The translations under genes were made by a program, and so were the position numbers. A stretch of DNA of 64,000 bases from positions 992,001-1,056,000 of the forward strand of contig MJGA01000001.1 in the NCBI GenBank assembly GCA_001910725.1, written 5' to 3'. This document shows, piece after piece, positions 1 through 12,400 of the stretch (position 1 is the stretch's first letter; the number at the start of each line of letters is the position of its first letter). This stretch comes from Phanerodontia chrysosporium. Taxonomy: Eukaryota; Basidiomycota; Agaricomycetes; Polyporales; Phanerochaetaceae. The notes beneath the pieces were generated by a model. The model did not search any database. It was not told the origin of the DNA and saw nothing but the letters and a program-made list of their open reading frames with translations.

Positions 1-1
1 C

Positions 2-322
2 CGCGACCAGGTTCGTGTGTCGCTCTCTGCGCCGGTCACGGTAGACGGTGGCGGCATCGGCATGGTGCGCTGCAGTCGGGAGGTGCTTTTGGGGGTGCGT
101 CGCCGCTCATTGCGCACAAGTTGCACTGCTGACGGAGGACTTCGACAGGCTTTTGAGAAGCTCGTCGCGCTCAAGGTCTTCATTCCAACTGGCCCGATCG
201 CCGTAGGCACAGGAAGGGAGTTTGTGAAGTATCGGTGCGACATCGATCGTGCGGAGGTGAAGAATGCAGTTGAGACACTGGGACAACTGAACCTGAAGAA
301 GTGGTTAAACAAGGCTAACTAG
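2..322 (+). CDS. ORC4: Origin recognition complex subunit 4, C-terminal end (partial)
   Basis: This is the 3' end of a gene that begins outside the window. ORC4 is an AAA+ subunit of the complex that marks replication origins in the nucleus. Only the C-terminal winged-helix part is present. I read exons 2..94 and 149..322 with a 54-nt GT-AG intron between them; the intron is in frame and has no stop, so retention cannot be excluded. The first exon carries a GGGIGMVRCSREVL motif. The second starts with AFEKLVALKVFIP, as in the end of ORC4 proteins (an AFE-L--L--I pattern), and stops with TAG at 320..322. Family assignment rests on about 90 residues recognised by eye. Confidence 0.72.
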   Translation, partial: RDQVRVSLSAPVTVDGGGIGMVRCSREVLLGVRRRSLRTSCTADGGLRQAFEKLVALKVFIPTGPIAVGTGREFVKYRCDIDRAEVKNAVETLGQLNLKKWLNKAN

Positions 323-604
323 GCGTATCGTAGCTTTGCTGTCGATGTCACGAATCCTCCATTGATTGGTAATGCTGGTGTTGGCGTGCACGTCTCGAGG
401 GAAACAATCGTTCGAAATGGAACAGAACACGGTGAGTTTGGAAACTGGCGTTGTTGTACGTGTCTCGCGTTACATTGTGCGCAGCGATATGCATTCGCAG
501 ATATCACGTGAAAGCCTTATACATGAGATGTTACATTGATATTCTACACCCTTCCCTAGATCCTCATTGTGTGATATGTGTGTACTTGGTATGTTTAAAG
601 CTCT

Positions 605-1097
605 TCACCAGTTGCCGCCAGTAGCATCGTAAGCACCAATGTTGCGCTCGTGAGCTGAAAACAAGTGATAAGCATGCAAATCGCGTATATCGACAGTAGT
701 GTGATACACACCGTGACGCTTGGCCTTCTCCTTATCGACGAAGTCGAGGCCCTTGGTCTCAACGACGTGGTCGATAAAGGCACCAGCGAAGCCAGCACTG
801 TCGATGGCTTGTCAGCCGGGAATCTCATAATACTTGAAATCTACGCACAGGAGCTCCTTGGCCTTCTCGTGGCTCTCGGGCTTGCCGTTGCGCTCACAGT
901 GCTTCTCGTAGGCCTTCGCAGCCTCGTAGGAAGCAGCCGCGGCAATGAGCTCATGGGAGAGCTCAGCCTTGTGCGGCGCGTTCTGGACCTGTTGGTTGAG
1001 CGCATCGTCAGATATGACACCGTTACACGGGAATGGGTCAGCAACGCACCTGCTCGTAGGCCTGGTGTTCGTCGGAGCCGTGATCGAACCAACCCAT
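605..1097 (-). CDS. CipC-like (DUF3759) stress-response protein
   Basis: Small fungal protein of the CipC family, named from a concanamycin-induced Aspergillus protein; biochemical function unknown, often stress-induced. Four exons: 1097..1050, 988..849, 797..712 and 654..605. Spliced, the protein starts MGWFDHGSDEHQAYEQ, the hallmark N-terminus of the family. It continues with NAPHKAELSHELIAAAASYEAAKAYEKH in two pieces of helix, then LLAGFAGAFIDHVVETKGLD, and ends GAYDATGGNW. The total is about 107 residues, normal for the family. The start was chosen because MGWFDH is conserved. A TATA-like box lies about 90 bp upstream. Introns are 50-60 nt, typical of basidiomycetes. The gene converges on ORC4. 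Confidence 0.88.
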
Positions 1098-2211
1098 AGT
1101 GCAGTAGTGTAAGAGAGAGTGGTGTGTGTGGTGTGAGAGGAGTCTGAGAGCTTGGGGGCCAGCGATGCACTCTGGCGGGGTCTTATATAGCTCTGCGACG
1201 ACCAGGAACCCATTGATGTCATACTAAATTAGGCCCCGGCTGTGCGGAGACCACGAAATAATCAGCTTGCGAAACAACCCCGGCGGCCATTATCGATCGA
1301 CGAGCGCCCCGCCGTGTATGATGTGACGGCGAGGAGGAATGTCAAATTGTGGCAAGACTCGCATGAGGCCGTAACGACGGGGGCGCAGTCGCCGCAGTCG
1401 GCGAGCATGGCGGAACAGCCCGCCGCACCGCCTTGCTGTGCCAAGCAGTCCAGCGGCAGAATGGGTGCCACCATCGCCCTCCAGCGGAGCCGTGCTGGCA
1501 CTGCTGGGGAGCTGGACACTGCATACGGCAAAATCGTGCTTTGGAGCTGCCTATCGATCTCGAGTGTGTAGCGGCCATCTCCTTTCGTCGGGCCGTAGAC
1601 AGAGCGAGTCGCAGATGTGGTAGTCCCGGCTCACAGTGACTGAAGATGAGACCAGATTGGATGGCGGATGCTTCGCCATAGCAGACTTCACTGACAGTAG
1701 CATGGTGTTTAGCTCAGTGCTACACGGGCAATACCGTCTTCTATCATGATATATCTGTCGGTGCATGTTTCGGCGCGACGTTGCCCTTGATGACAATAAT
1801 GGTGCATGGTAGCCTGACGTCTCGAATTGAAGTGTCGATGGATACCAACGACGGTGGCGATATCCGTGGACCCTCTACCACGCAATTAGAAGTTGATTGT
1901 TGAGGAATTCGTGCTACTAGGATGCAACGCGGAACAGCTGGATGTACGTGTTCAGCTGCAGCCCTCCGGATCTCCAGTTGTCAGCAAAGACTCGCTAAAC
2001 CAGTCAGAGGTGTTCGTATGTGAGTTTGAAGGCTTTTCAGAGAAGGCGAGCACGAGGAGGCCGAACGCGAGTCGAGTCGCGGGAACGCGTGTGTGACGTG
2101 CACGTTGCAACCGCAACCGGCCCTGTGACGTGGGGTCGCTCAAGCGCCGGGCCGAGTAGGTGGCTCTCGCGAGCACCAAGCTCATGTTTTCCGCCATACG
2201 CCCTCTCTTTC
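1098..2211. other. Intergenic stretch, no gene recognised
   Basis: About 1.1 kb between the divergently transcribed CipC-like gene and the patatin lipase. Short open frames exist on both strands but none resembles a known family, and none links to neighbours through splice sites. Apart from the TATA box near 1185 I see nothing definable. It probably holds both promoters. Confidence 0.4.
1182..1189 (-). promoter_or_regulatory. TATA box of the CipC-like gene
   Basis: The minus strand reads TATATAAG about 85-92 bp upstream of the CipC-like start codon, a normal spacing for a fungal TATA promoter. TATA promoters are common in inducible genes, which fits a stress-response product. This rests on motif and position only. 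Confidence 0.5.
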
Positions 2212-2250
2212 ATGTCGTCTCTGAATAACAATCGTTGTCGCCTCCAATGA
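2212..2250 (+). promoter_or_regulatory. Upstream ORF overlapping the lipase start (ATGA)
   Basis: A 12-codon open frame (MSSLNNNRCRLQ) ends with TGA whose first two bases are the last two bases of the presumed lipase ATG at 2247 (sequence AATGA). Such overlap can allow termination-reinitiation and could tune lipase translation. It matters only if the mRNA starts upstream of 2212 and the main start is right; neither is proven here. Confidence 0.4.
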
Positions 2251-5200
2251 CCCCCCACCACTTGAACGCCTTCCGGTCTTCAGGACAGAATGGCGTTCCC
2301 CCCGATCTGTACACGGATTATGTCGACGAAGCGTATGTTCGTCCGCTACACGCCCGGATCGGAATTACTGACGCTTGGGCACGCTTTGCAAAGGCACATG
2401 CAGGCCTTTGAACAGGCTTTGAACACAGATGAAAATGCCGGACTGTCCGACGAGCTGCCCAGCCCGCAAGCACCTGCGTCTCCACAAGTCGGCGTGTACG
2501 GTGCAGGCAGCCAGCGTGTGCGGAAGGTCTCCGCGCTTTCCGATTTCGCCCCCGTGAATCAGAAAGTCCGAAAGTATGTCACATAGCAAACCCTTCATAA
2601 CGTTCTTCTCACCGCGAGGCGCTCTGCAGGCATCGAAAGAAATCCGCGAATGCCAAGGTGAACACAAAGGGGCAGGAGTGGATGTACCTAATATTGCGGT
2701 GGCCGCTTCTCGTGCGTTCCCATTTTTCTGGCTAGCGTGTAACTTAACGTCATTGGCAGACTATAATATTTCTGCTAATCGCGTTTGAGTTCGGCATGTA
2801 CGTGCTCATTCGGCAACTAGTCAATACGAAGGAATGGTTGATAGCATGTGAGTGTTTGTCGCGGTGCTCACGATACTGTGGTTCACCTCACAGCAGGGCG
2901 GGGTCGCAAAGGAGAATTGAGAAGACGATTGCGCAACGCACGGAATTATCAGGTGCGTGTGTGTTTCGCAAGAGTAGCGCTGTATACTCATGAGAAGGGC
3001 GTAGGAATGGAAGGAAGCTGCGATAGCCCTGGACGAATACCTCCACTTTGACGAATGGAAGACTGTCGACGAGGATCCCTATTACGACTGGAAACTTGTG
3101 CGGAAGGTGAGGGCGATCTGGTGGGGGATGCGATTCTTGGAATCGCTTCAGATCAGTGTTAACAGGGCACTATGTGATCCAGGTCCTACGCACTTTGAGG
3201 AGTCTTAGAGAGAAGAAAGACGCACGAGGTATTCTTGGAGTCCTTGGGACATCCCTCCGAACGAACTTCGCGGGAGTAGAATCTCCCAGGCTATATAGCG
3301 AGGTAAGTGACGGGCTTTAAGCACTCGATATCCGGCTGACAGGGTTGGCCCAGACGTTCTATGGCACGAAAGATCTCATAGAAGGTATGTCGGCTAGACA
3401 AAAACCTCAGATACATGTATGAAACTCCGCAACAGCCTACGTTACAGAGCAAGAGCAGGCACTCCAGTTCATTCGTGAAACCCCGGACCTCACCAATGAA
3501 GAGAAGAAGCGTTTCTTCAAGAATGTCAACACCAACCTCGGGACTACAGCTCTCTGTTTGTCGGGCGGAGCCACCTTTGGCTATTGTGAGTTCCCGCAAG
3601 CCTATATGTAAGCATATTAGCTAACGAGTTTTTGGAATCACAGACCATTTCGGTGTTGTGAAGGCATTCTTGGATGCAAATTTGCTCCCCCGTGTCATCT
3701 CCGGGACGTCTGCAGGAGGACTCGTAGCCGCGCTGGTGTGCACGCGCACAGACGACGAGCTGCGGGAGCTGCTCGTGCCGGAATTGGCCAATCGCATCAC
3801 TGCGTGCGAAGAGCCGTTCAAGATTTGGTTCAAGCGGTTTTGGACTACGGGTGCACGGTTTGACAGCGTATCATGGGCACGAAAGGTGCGTGAACTGTTT
3901 TTTAGCACGGCCTGGCGTACTGAGAACTGTCCATAGGCTACCTTCTTCACGAGAGGATCCATGACATTCAGGGAAGCATATATGCGGACTGGGAGGATTC
4001 TCAATGTGTCAGTCGTTCCTGCAGATCGCCACTCGTAGGTCCATCAATTTGCATAGTTTGTCACTAGCTAACAGCACGGTAGTCCTACGAAACTACTCAA
4101 CTACTTGACGGCTCCGGATACCGTTATATGGAGCGCCCTCCTAGCATCGGCTGCTGTCCCGGGTATTCTCAATCCTGTGGTGCTCATGCAGAAGACGAAG
4201 GATGGGTCGTTAGTGCCGTGGAATTGGGGCAGCAAATTCAAGGATGGTTCACTAAGGCAAGTCCTTTGAATACACTGGCGTTGCGCTTGACTAAGTTCAC
4301 TTGCAGGGTTGACATACCCGTTCAGGCACTCAATCTATACTTCAACGGTAGGTTATGCATGCGACGCGCTGCTTTTTTCCCTGATCGTTTCTCCAGTGAC
4401 ACATCCCGTCGTCTCGCAAGTTAACCCGCATGTCCATCTGTTCTTTTTCGCTCCCCGAGGTTCTGCAGGCAAGCCTGTAGCAACGCGTAAGGGCAAAGGC
4501 AAGTCACGCAGGATTACCTATGCGAATTTGTGTTTACCTTAGTATCAGGCTGGCGAGGGAATTTCCTCCTGGCTGCCGCGGAACAATGGCTGAAGCTGGA
4601 ACTCACCAAGAACTTTAAAGTGATACGGGACCTTGACCTGTTACCGCCCATTCTAGGTCAAGACTGGTCGAGCGTATTCTTGCAGCGTTTCGAAGGCGCG
4701 GTTACGTCAGTATTTGTGCTCGATATAAGCTTCTTCATCGCTCACATCATGTTCTTATACCAGCATTTGGCCGAGGACGCGGTTCAAAGACTGGATCAAC
4801 ATTCTCAGCGATCCTGACCCCCCAGAGCTTGAGCGCATGATGCGCGTCGGTCAGCTGGTAACATGGCCGAAGGTGAGTGATCAGCCTCTTGTACTACCAG
4901 CAAGACTTATACACATCGGCTTAGCTGCACATAATCGAGAACCGATATCGTCTGGAGAAGCAAATATTCCTCGGCCGTCAAGCTGTACGAAGAGCGATGC
5001 GTACACGGGCGCAGGAGAGAGTGGAGCAGAAAATCGAATCGCTGCCCAGAGAGCAGCTCCCCCGCCGATCACGGATACAAAGGCGTCCGTACCGGGCTTG
5101 TCGCAAAGCCAGAGTCAGGATTCCCCACTTGCCATGGACTCCGACAGCGAAGGAGGCTTCCAAAACGGCGGCAGCAGACCCCAGAGCCGCCGGAGTCGGA

Positions 5201-5694
5201 GGCCAACGCATCTACACGGCTCTTCTCGGTCTACTGGGATCTCTGCCCAGGAGCTCCGCCGTGCGTTCGCTCGACGACCATGGATCACGTCTCAGCATGC
5301 CGCAGATGGAGACAGTGGTGATGACATTCCCCAAGTGGACTATGGCGCAGCTACCCCCGACCCGCCGCCAGATCAAGAACTCGAGGAGCAACAGGCTGAG
5401 CCCCCAGTCGCACAGGACCCTGTCGTGCAAGGCCCACCGAGTCCGTCCGCGCTGTTCAAACGACTTCGGACAGCATCTTTCTCGCCGTTCTCGTCCATGC
5501 GAAATCGGAGTCGTCTATTTGGTATAAACGGAAAGGAGCCAGAGGAGCCCGCAACCGTGGGTAGCAGCGAAAGCTCATCGGACGACGACGATCTGTCGGT
5601 GCTCTCCGGTCCAAGGAGACAACCGCGAAGCACGCATGACAGTTACTCTGACGAGGACGATGAGTACGATGCGCACGAGTCGCAGGGCATCTGA
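2247..5694 (+). CDS. Patatin-domain triacylglycerol lipase (TGL4/TGL5-like)
   Basis: Lipid-droplet type lipase/acyltransferase that hydrolyses triacylglycerol. At least 12 exons. The N-terminal part has DLYTDYVDEAHMQAFEQAL and a hydrophobic segment (TIIFLLIAFEFGMYVLI), then YNDW-type helices. The patatin domain starts with LCLSGGATFGYYHFGVVKAFL, contains the serine elbow GTSAGG (near 3706-3723) and the DGS motif of the Asp partner (near 4245). Together these give the Ser-Asp dyad. The tail (about 5070-5694) is Ser/Asp/Pro-rich and probably disordered. The start at 2247 is inferred, and the first intron joins VDEA to HMQAF. The frame moves by one base at a run of five C (5059..5063). Adding one C joins the helix ending PREQLP directly to PPITDTKASV, so I treat it as a sequence error. 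Confidence 0.88.
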
Positions 5695-5972
5695 GTATCA
5701 GCTGGTCGTGCTTCCCACGTATCTCCGGAATAAATTTGCATCTAAGCTGCTGTAGTGTAGATTGCGCTTGTATCTCTAAACTCTGTCTGCGGCCTGGATC
5801 TTCACACTCCCTGTACATCTGTTTTGCAGCACGCTTTTCGTCATGTCAATAAGCATAGGATTTTCGAAGCCATCATGCCTGTCCAGGATGTATCACAATT
5901 AGATCTACATTAGCCTATATCGGAGCGGTATCTGGATGCCGGGGAATCTAGGGTTTAGTGCATCGGAACCGT

Positions 5973-6965
5973 CTACTGGGTTGCGCGCGCAACAATCTCG
6001 TAGAACTGCTGTCCCTGGATGGTTGCAGTCTCTAGTTCGAGCGCGGAGGGTTGACGCGAGCCATCCGCGCTGGCTAGTGTGCCTGCGCCCCATGGTGACC
6101 CTGCGGGGAAGGGTATGTCAGCACCTGCACGTACAGTGGTAAGGACATTGACGAACCTCCGTGCACCTCGGTCATGTTCGTGAGCTGGGGGAAGGCCCTC
6201 GAGTACCCCAGTGGAACATAGAGGATGCCGTGGTGCGCAAGCGTGGAGATTGCGTTTGAGGCAGTTGTCTCTTGTCCGCCGCCCAGCCCAACCGTCGAGA
6301 CAAAGATTGACGCGTACTTGCCGGCGAGCGCGCCTTGCGCCCAGAGCTGGCCGGTGGCGTCCCAGAACGCCTACGTGCATGTATGTCAGCAGCGTGCTCT
6401 TGCAACGATGGTCGGGAGTACGTACCTTCCACTGCGCAGGGAATGTGCCAAAGCGCGTTGGTATACCGAGGATGAAGCCGTCGAATTGCGGGAGCTCCGA
6501 AGGAGAGATGACAGGGTAGTCTGGCTTCGGTGGCGCGTGCATTTTGGCGAGGACTTCCTCAGGAAGTGTTTCGGGGATTCTGGTAATGCGTCAGGTGAGC
6601 AGAACGGTATACATTTATGTAGGGAGAAAACGCATACTGGTAGATTGTAGCACTGCCGCCAGCCTTCTGGACGCCACTTCTTACAGCTTCTGCCACTGAA
6701 GACGGTGTCAACGAGTGACGAGGTGTGTATATCATGCATGCTCACTCGTTGCGATGTGACCGTACATGCTATAGATTATAATAGCAATGTTCGGGCGACG
6801 AGCGTTGACTTTTTCGTCAAGCTTCTCATCGACCTTCTCCTCAGGCTTGCTGGGAGTGCCCCTAGTGGCAGGCGGTGTTTGAGTTTTCGTGAGAGGCGCC
6901 TTTGCGGAGGCGAGGTCGTCATCGAAGTGCTTGAAGAGTCGCTTGCAAGGGAAGCAAAAGACCAT
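5973..6965 (-). CDS. Flavodoxin-fold NAD(P)H:quinone oxidoreductase (WrbA/benzoquinone reductase type)
   Basis: FMN-dependent two-electron quinone reductase, the type that wood-decay fungi use to reduce benzoquinones formed from lignin or by hydroquinone cycling. The N-terminal extension [18 protein letters not shown] and a Pro/Lys/Glu-rich linker (about 50 residues) precede the flavodoxin domain, which begins [14 protein letters not shown], the FMN phosphate loop. Later come [52 protein letters not shown] and [10 protein letters not shown], all characteristic of the WrbA family. It ends IVARATQ with TAG at 5973..5975. There are several introns. The Cys-containing extension resembles membrane-associated fungal homologues (a possible lipidation site), which is inference. 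Confidence 0.88.
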
Positions 6966-7064
6966 CCTGGCTCTTCTAACTTTTATGGAAGGGGAGAGGG
7001 AGGATCACTGGAGGAAAGCTCGTGGGGAAAGACGGTGCTGGAGAGTGTCGCAGCACAGGCTGTA

Positions 7065-7071
7065 TTTTATA
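7065..7071 (-). promoter_or_regulatory. TATA box of the quinone reductase gene
   Basis: TATAAAA on the minus strand, about 100 bp upstream of the quinone reductase ATG at 6965. Motif and spacing fit a core promoter. Confidence 0.45.
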
Positions 7072-7419
7072 CGCTCTGGTTGAGCCCCGCCAGGCCAATC
7101 ATCTCACCAATCCTTTCGGTAAGCAAGGGTTGTTCTCGCAATGAGTTCTACGCGTTTCTGCGGGCCTTACGAATGGTGCGCATCCTTGACGAAGGCGCAT
7201 GGGAACTGCCAGTGCATAAGAGGGTGAGTTGGCGCCCATGACACATATCGCTTCACGCAACTGTGATCAGCGCTGATGTCAAAGTACGTGAGATTGATTA
7301 CGGCCGCTCACCTGCGAGGCTGGTCTCTCGCACTAAATGAGGCGTAAGCCTCGATGATGAGAAAGATGGGATGCAACAATTGGTATATGCAAGTTCCAAA
7401 AACACTGTACTACAGACGT

Positions 7420-8428
7420 TTACTGGTTCTTCTTCTCCGCAGCGTTGAAGCCCTTTGGCGCATCGAGCCTGACCGGAGACTGGATGCTGGCCAGAGACGA
7501 AATGCCGACAAACACGACTGGCAAGAGAAGGAAGAGCGCGACAAAGAGTGAGACAATGAGGCCTGGGGTCAGGAGTTGGTACCTCTTCAGAATACCCCCG
7601 TTATCCATCGCGAGCTTGCTGGAAGATACCGGATTTACTGGGGCAGCGAACTCGAGAGCAGGCGCATCTTCGTCCTGACGAGATTGGAGCATAGAGCTCC
7701 ATCCGGTGTAGACGACCATGTACTTGGAGAAGGTGTTCGCGACCTTCTCGAGCTCTGAACCAAGGGTCGATTCTACAGTGACATCAGTAAATGCCACCGC
7801 GTGGACTGGTCATGAGAACGCACCCAGCTCAGCCATAAGACCCTTGCGGGAGTCCGCGGTCCCCTCAATAGACGGCATGCTTACACAAACTACGTGTTTC
7901 TCCTTCTGCGCTGCCTTCAGATGGGGTTCTATCTCGCCAGCCGACACACTCAGCATGCGAGAACCGCAACGCTGCGCAATCGCCTCGGATAGGCCCGCGA
8001 AGGGGTTGTCTCCGTTATGACGCATATAAGGCAGCTCCAGAGAAGAGGCAGAAGAGCCAAGGAGTCGTGCCAGCTTGGAAGCCGATGAGAGGGAGCGAAG
8101 GTCGGAAGCGTGCAACTAAAACGCGACACTCAGTACCGAAGCGACATCTGTATGTGGTGTCTTACATACACCCATCTGGTCTACAAGCACCACAGCATCG
8201 TGGTCGCACACAGAGTCATCAGTGAGCAGACTCTCCAGCGCGTTGCCGTTGTCCGTCGGCTTGCTCACGGAGGAGAACACACTCGAGCTATACGATGTGT
8301 TCAATGCAACTTCAGCTGCATTTGCAAACCACGAACCTGTGAGACGACCAAGCAACGATAGGGTGTGTACCAGAGAATGCAAGGGCGGTTGGCAGCAGAG
8401 CCGCGAGGAGTATAGCGTGCCGAACCAT
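7420..8428 (-). CDS. BIG1: BIG1-like ER membrane protein (V-ATPase S1/VOA1-type)
   Basis: ER membrane protein related to yeast BIG1, needed for beta-1,6-glucan in the cell wall, and to the Ac45/VOA1 V-ATPase accessory subunits. The start MVRHAILLAALLPTALAFSG is a clear cleavable signal peptide followed by the family's FSGTHPIVAWSS. The luminal part contains DAVVLVDQMGLHASDL, a Ser/Leu-rich stretch and PFAGLSEAIAQRC. Near the C-terminus lies a single membrane segment, LLTPGLIVSLFVALFLLLP followed by VVFVGISSLASIQSPVR, as in the family, and then a short Lys/Asn-rich tail (EKKNQ; TAA at 7420..7422) that may act in ER retention. At least four exons. Length is about 270 residues. Confidence 0.82.
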
Positions 8429-8626
8429 GGTGGACGTGAATGTACAGCTGCAGGTGGTACGGTACGCTGCCGCGGACCAAGTGACGCACTCGGCCAGGGG
8501 CGGGATATTTCTGCCGCTAACCCTAATATAGGACTTATCCGGACTAGTAATTTCGAAGCGCTTCATCCTAGCGCTGCGGCTTCATCGAACCTCCTCCTTG
8601 CACTCGTCTGCTCTGCGTATACATCC

Positions 8627-9116
8627 ATGTCGTCTTCAGGACCTCAAGCACTAATTCCACCCCAACCCCGCGCTAAGGCGCTGCGAGCGTGTCTGCTATG
8701 CTCTCTCATTCAAACTCCAGCTGACTTTCGTCGAAATGGCTGCCCTAACTGCGAAGAGATTATGCAGGTGCGCCGAGTCCGCTCCTTGGCCATATCCCTT
8801 ACACCGACACACAAGCCTGTGCCTGCAGTTGAGGGGAGCCCCTGATAGGATACAGTCATGCACAACCACCCACTTCGACGGCGTAATTGCGGTCATAAAC
8901 CCAGAGGAAAGCTGGGTTGCTCGGTGGCAAAGAACATGTACGTCCCTTCGACCAACTTCGCCTGGCCATCGTTCGCTAACCTCATGCTGCTCAGCAAAGT
9001 ATGTTCGTGGAATGTACGCCGTCCGAGTGAAAGGTCGCGTTCCAGAAGATGTCGAAGCTGAACTCGAAAGCCGAGGCATCAAGTACCGACCACGAGACCA
9101 GACGGAGATGGACTAA
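8627..9116 (+). CDS. SPT4: Transcription elongation factor SPT4
   Basis: Small zinc-binding partner of SPT5 in the DSIF complex, which keeps RNA polymerase II processive in the nucleus. Three exons. The first ends CEEIMQ and holds the first zinc-ligand pair (ACLLCSLIQT, 2-Cys) and NGCPNCEE (2-Cys), giving the four-Cys zinc ribbon. The second reads LRGAPDRIQSCTTTHFDGVI then NPEESWVARWQR. The third reads YVRGMYAVRVKGRVPEDV and ends QTEMD (TAA at 9114..9116). All three blocks match SPT4 in order. Predicted size is about 120 residues, normal for the family. The gene lies head to head with BIG1 across about 200 bp. Confidence 0.93.
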
Positions 9117-9469
9117 TCAACCTCCTCATGTCGACACATCGTTCATATGTTGTTCACCACTGTACAGTATCATTGACCACTTTGTACGATAATATCCAGG
9201 ATAACACCAAGCGTGCCATGCGACGCAAGGCGAACCTGAACTGTGCTACGCCACCATACAAGAGACCCTGTTCTAGTGATTGCATTAGATTACTACATTA
9301 CAAGTGAATGGTATGCGGTGAGCGATGGTTTACGCTAATGTTGACTAGTAGTACAGGACGTGCGAGTGAGCATGAGGTATCAGCGGGTCGTCGTAGGTTG
9401 TGAGTGGTAGAAAGGTGGGTACAATTAAAATGACCGTGGTGAATCCAATCGAAATATTGCGATATGATA
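9117..9469. other. Convergent 3' intergenic region, nothing recognised
   Basis: About 350 bp between the 3' ends of SPT4 and MED13. I see only AT-richer sequence suitable for 3' UTRs, and no gene or structured element. Confidence 0.4.
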
Positions 9470-12400
9470 TCAAGAATCTGCGAAGGATTCTTCGCATGAC
9501 AGAGCGGTGCACACCACCTCCAACGCAGCCAGGTGAAAGGGTAGGATAGGGTTCACATTGAGCTTCCACCGATGTCTGGCTAAGATGGCTAGGTCGTGGT
9601 AGTTCTGCGCGATGTCCTTGAGGGTCTCGCGGTCCGTGAGGGACGTCGACGGCTGAGCGGTGGGGTGTATCCTGTCCAGCAAATGTAGGTGTAGCATGGA
9701 GGAAGATGTGTAATCGGAGGCAGCGGGGACGCGAATCAGGGTAGCGGAGGCAAGTGGTCGGACCATACAGGAAGGAGGAGCATCCTCGCCTTCGACTTCA
9801 GGTATGAAAGGGTGCGAGAGCGGTAAGGGTTGTGGTGGATCGAGAATGACGGGCGAGGGTGACTCCGGCTGGACCAAGAATGACGCGGCGGAAATCTCGT
9901 GCATGACGGTGCCCGGCGACTGTTTGTGGACGCGGTAGGGAGATTTAGGTGGCTTCTGTGTCCCCGTGTGCTCGGGTGGCATGAATGTCCATGGTCTTTC
10001 ATGATCCGCGACTAGGACGAGTACTTGCGAGGGAGGTAAGGCCAGCTCTCCGGATGACACGTGCCGCTCCGCGGTCATCCAGTGACGTTCTGCAAACGAC
10101 AACTGATCCCCCCAAGCTGGTTATGCGAGTTAGAAGGATTATGTCACAAAGACAGATACAGGACTAACCTTCCAGCTCGAGTGCATTCATAGTGCCGTGT
10201 TTCGTGATGGCAATTCGCCACTCGACGTTGGCCCTTGCCGCAACGTTGACCGCGAGTGCCCAAATACTCCTAACAACAAACTTCTCGGAATTATCGTCCT
10301 GTAAAACCCAAGCTTTGAGTTCGTGCATCTCGCCTCTTTGGTCGACACATGCAGCGAATAACCATCTTCTGCAAGGGGAGACACGATACCCGACGTGGAA
10401 GACGGAGAAGCGATCCATCACATCCAGGGACTTGACTCGAGCCTCCAGTCGGAACGTGGGCTTCTTCAACAATGGCCGCGCTAAGACGAATGCAGGTTCC
10501 TGGAACAACGCTTGCGTACGCTCCCCGTCTGCTATTTGCGCCTGGCTGAGCATCCTCTGCGTGACAGTGAGGACTCTGTCGTATATTGTGTCCGCCATAA
10601 TTTCGAAGCCAAGGTGGCGCATGGCAGGATTTTCTACGTTGCCGCTGGTGAGAGGCTCGGGAACTAGATGGAAGAGGAGTGACGCGTCGGGCTGCGCCTT
10701 CTTGGCCCTCCTCATAGCGGAGAATATCTGACGGAGAGGCCCAGACGCGAGAGATATCATGTACGTAGGGACGACGATGTAGAAAACCACGGGCTTGCCC
10801 ACGGGAGGAAGGCTCTGGACAAACGATACTGTAGGCGCGTCAGAAAGCTATGGGCGCAACACAACAGGTAGACACGAACCAAGAGTCTTGCGGAAGGTGT
10901 CGAATAATACCGGAACAAGACCATCTCTTGTGCATCCCGCCGCACGCCCCAAGCTATGTGTACCGTAATTCTTTGCCTAGGGCCATCGTCAGTCTTAAGC
11001 ACGTTTGAGGATATGTGACGCAAATACCGCGTAGGTCTGCCCCAATGACTCCAGCCAACTGCCCAACTCTGTCTCCCTCGCCTCGTCCTTGGCTTCAAAA
11101 AACATGAAAGCAATCACGTCCTTACTTCCACCCCGAGGTTTCAAGCCCAGCTTTTCCCAGAATCGCAGGGCAGACGGCAAAACTTGCATGAGGGCATCCG
11201 ATTTGCCGACGACGAGCAAGGGGGGATCAAGCTCTCGAAAGCTCGCATTAGAGTCTACAACGGCCATTGTTAGTCAAAGTCGAGAGCCCTCGATGTGACA
11301 AGAGGCTCACTTGGGTCGCATAAGACACTAAGCTCGAGAGGTGTCCTCACGCCGGGAATATCCTTCAGCGTCGATACTACATGGTGAATATCGTCTGGCC
11401 AGATATCCGGTTCGACGTGCGACGAGCAATGCGTGACCAGATTTGCTCGCCATGCGTCTGCCCATGTAGGATTTTCCACCAGCTCTCTTATTAGGAACTG
11501 GGCGGCAGTCTCCAGAGGTTTCGCATGCTCAGCTGCAGTGCCTAGAGTGGCGGCCGGAGAGACTGGAGTTGGCACAGATATGGGACCTGCACCGACTTCG
11601 GCATGGCCATGCATAGCGACAGCTCCTGGGGAACGTAAGGCGGTGCTCAATGTGAGCACGTAGCTGTGGTGGAACATCGTCGCGAGAAGGCTCGGCCCGA
11701 GAGGAAGATGTGAGATTGGAGGTGTAAATGAGCGGGAGGGTGTCATAGAGCTCAGCTCTTCGTCATCCGCGTCTTCTTCCGCATCCAGGTCCGAATCCGT
11801 CTTGGAGTCGCCGTCGAGACCGTCTTGCACTGAGGGAGACGCCGCCCACTCCTCGTATTCGCGTAGCCAAGCAGGAGACATTCTTTCGCTTCGGTGACTC
11901 TCCCCATCGGCACTTCGCTTGCGCTTTGCGCCAACGAGTCGACGTACTACAGCAATGCGGGGATCGGTTACAGAGCTATAGCTGAACCTCCAACCCACCG
12001 GTGGTGTTGAGTGCTCTTGTCGTCTAGGCATCGGCCAGACGCGTTCAACATCTTCCGGAGGAGGGGTAGGGAGGGCGAATTTGCCGACTGTATACTTGCC
12101 ATCTGTCGCCTTGTGGGCGGGTGAGAACGGTATGGGTTCGAAGCCTACCGAACCTTGGCTACTGCCAGAGCCTCGACGAGCGTGGATATGATGATCCAGC
12201 ATGACAGCTGGTGTAGCTGGCCCTGACTGAATCGATGGTGTCTGTATCGGGGTGGAAGGGTTGTACTCAGGTGCTGAGAGGAGGCCGGGAGTAGAAGCGG
12301 GAAGCGAGTGAGGGGTCAAGCCTTCGAAACCGAGATGAGCAGGCCATGGGGCTTGCTGCTCGCCGCCGAATGAAACCGGAGGTCCTGGTCCTGACGTCTG

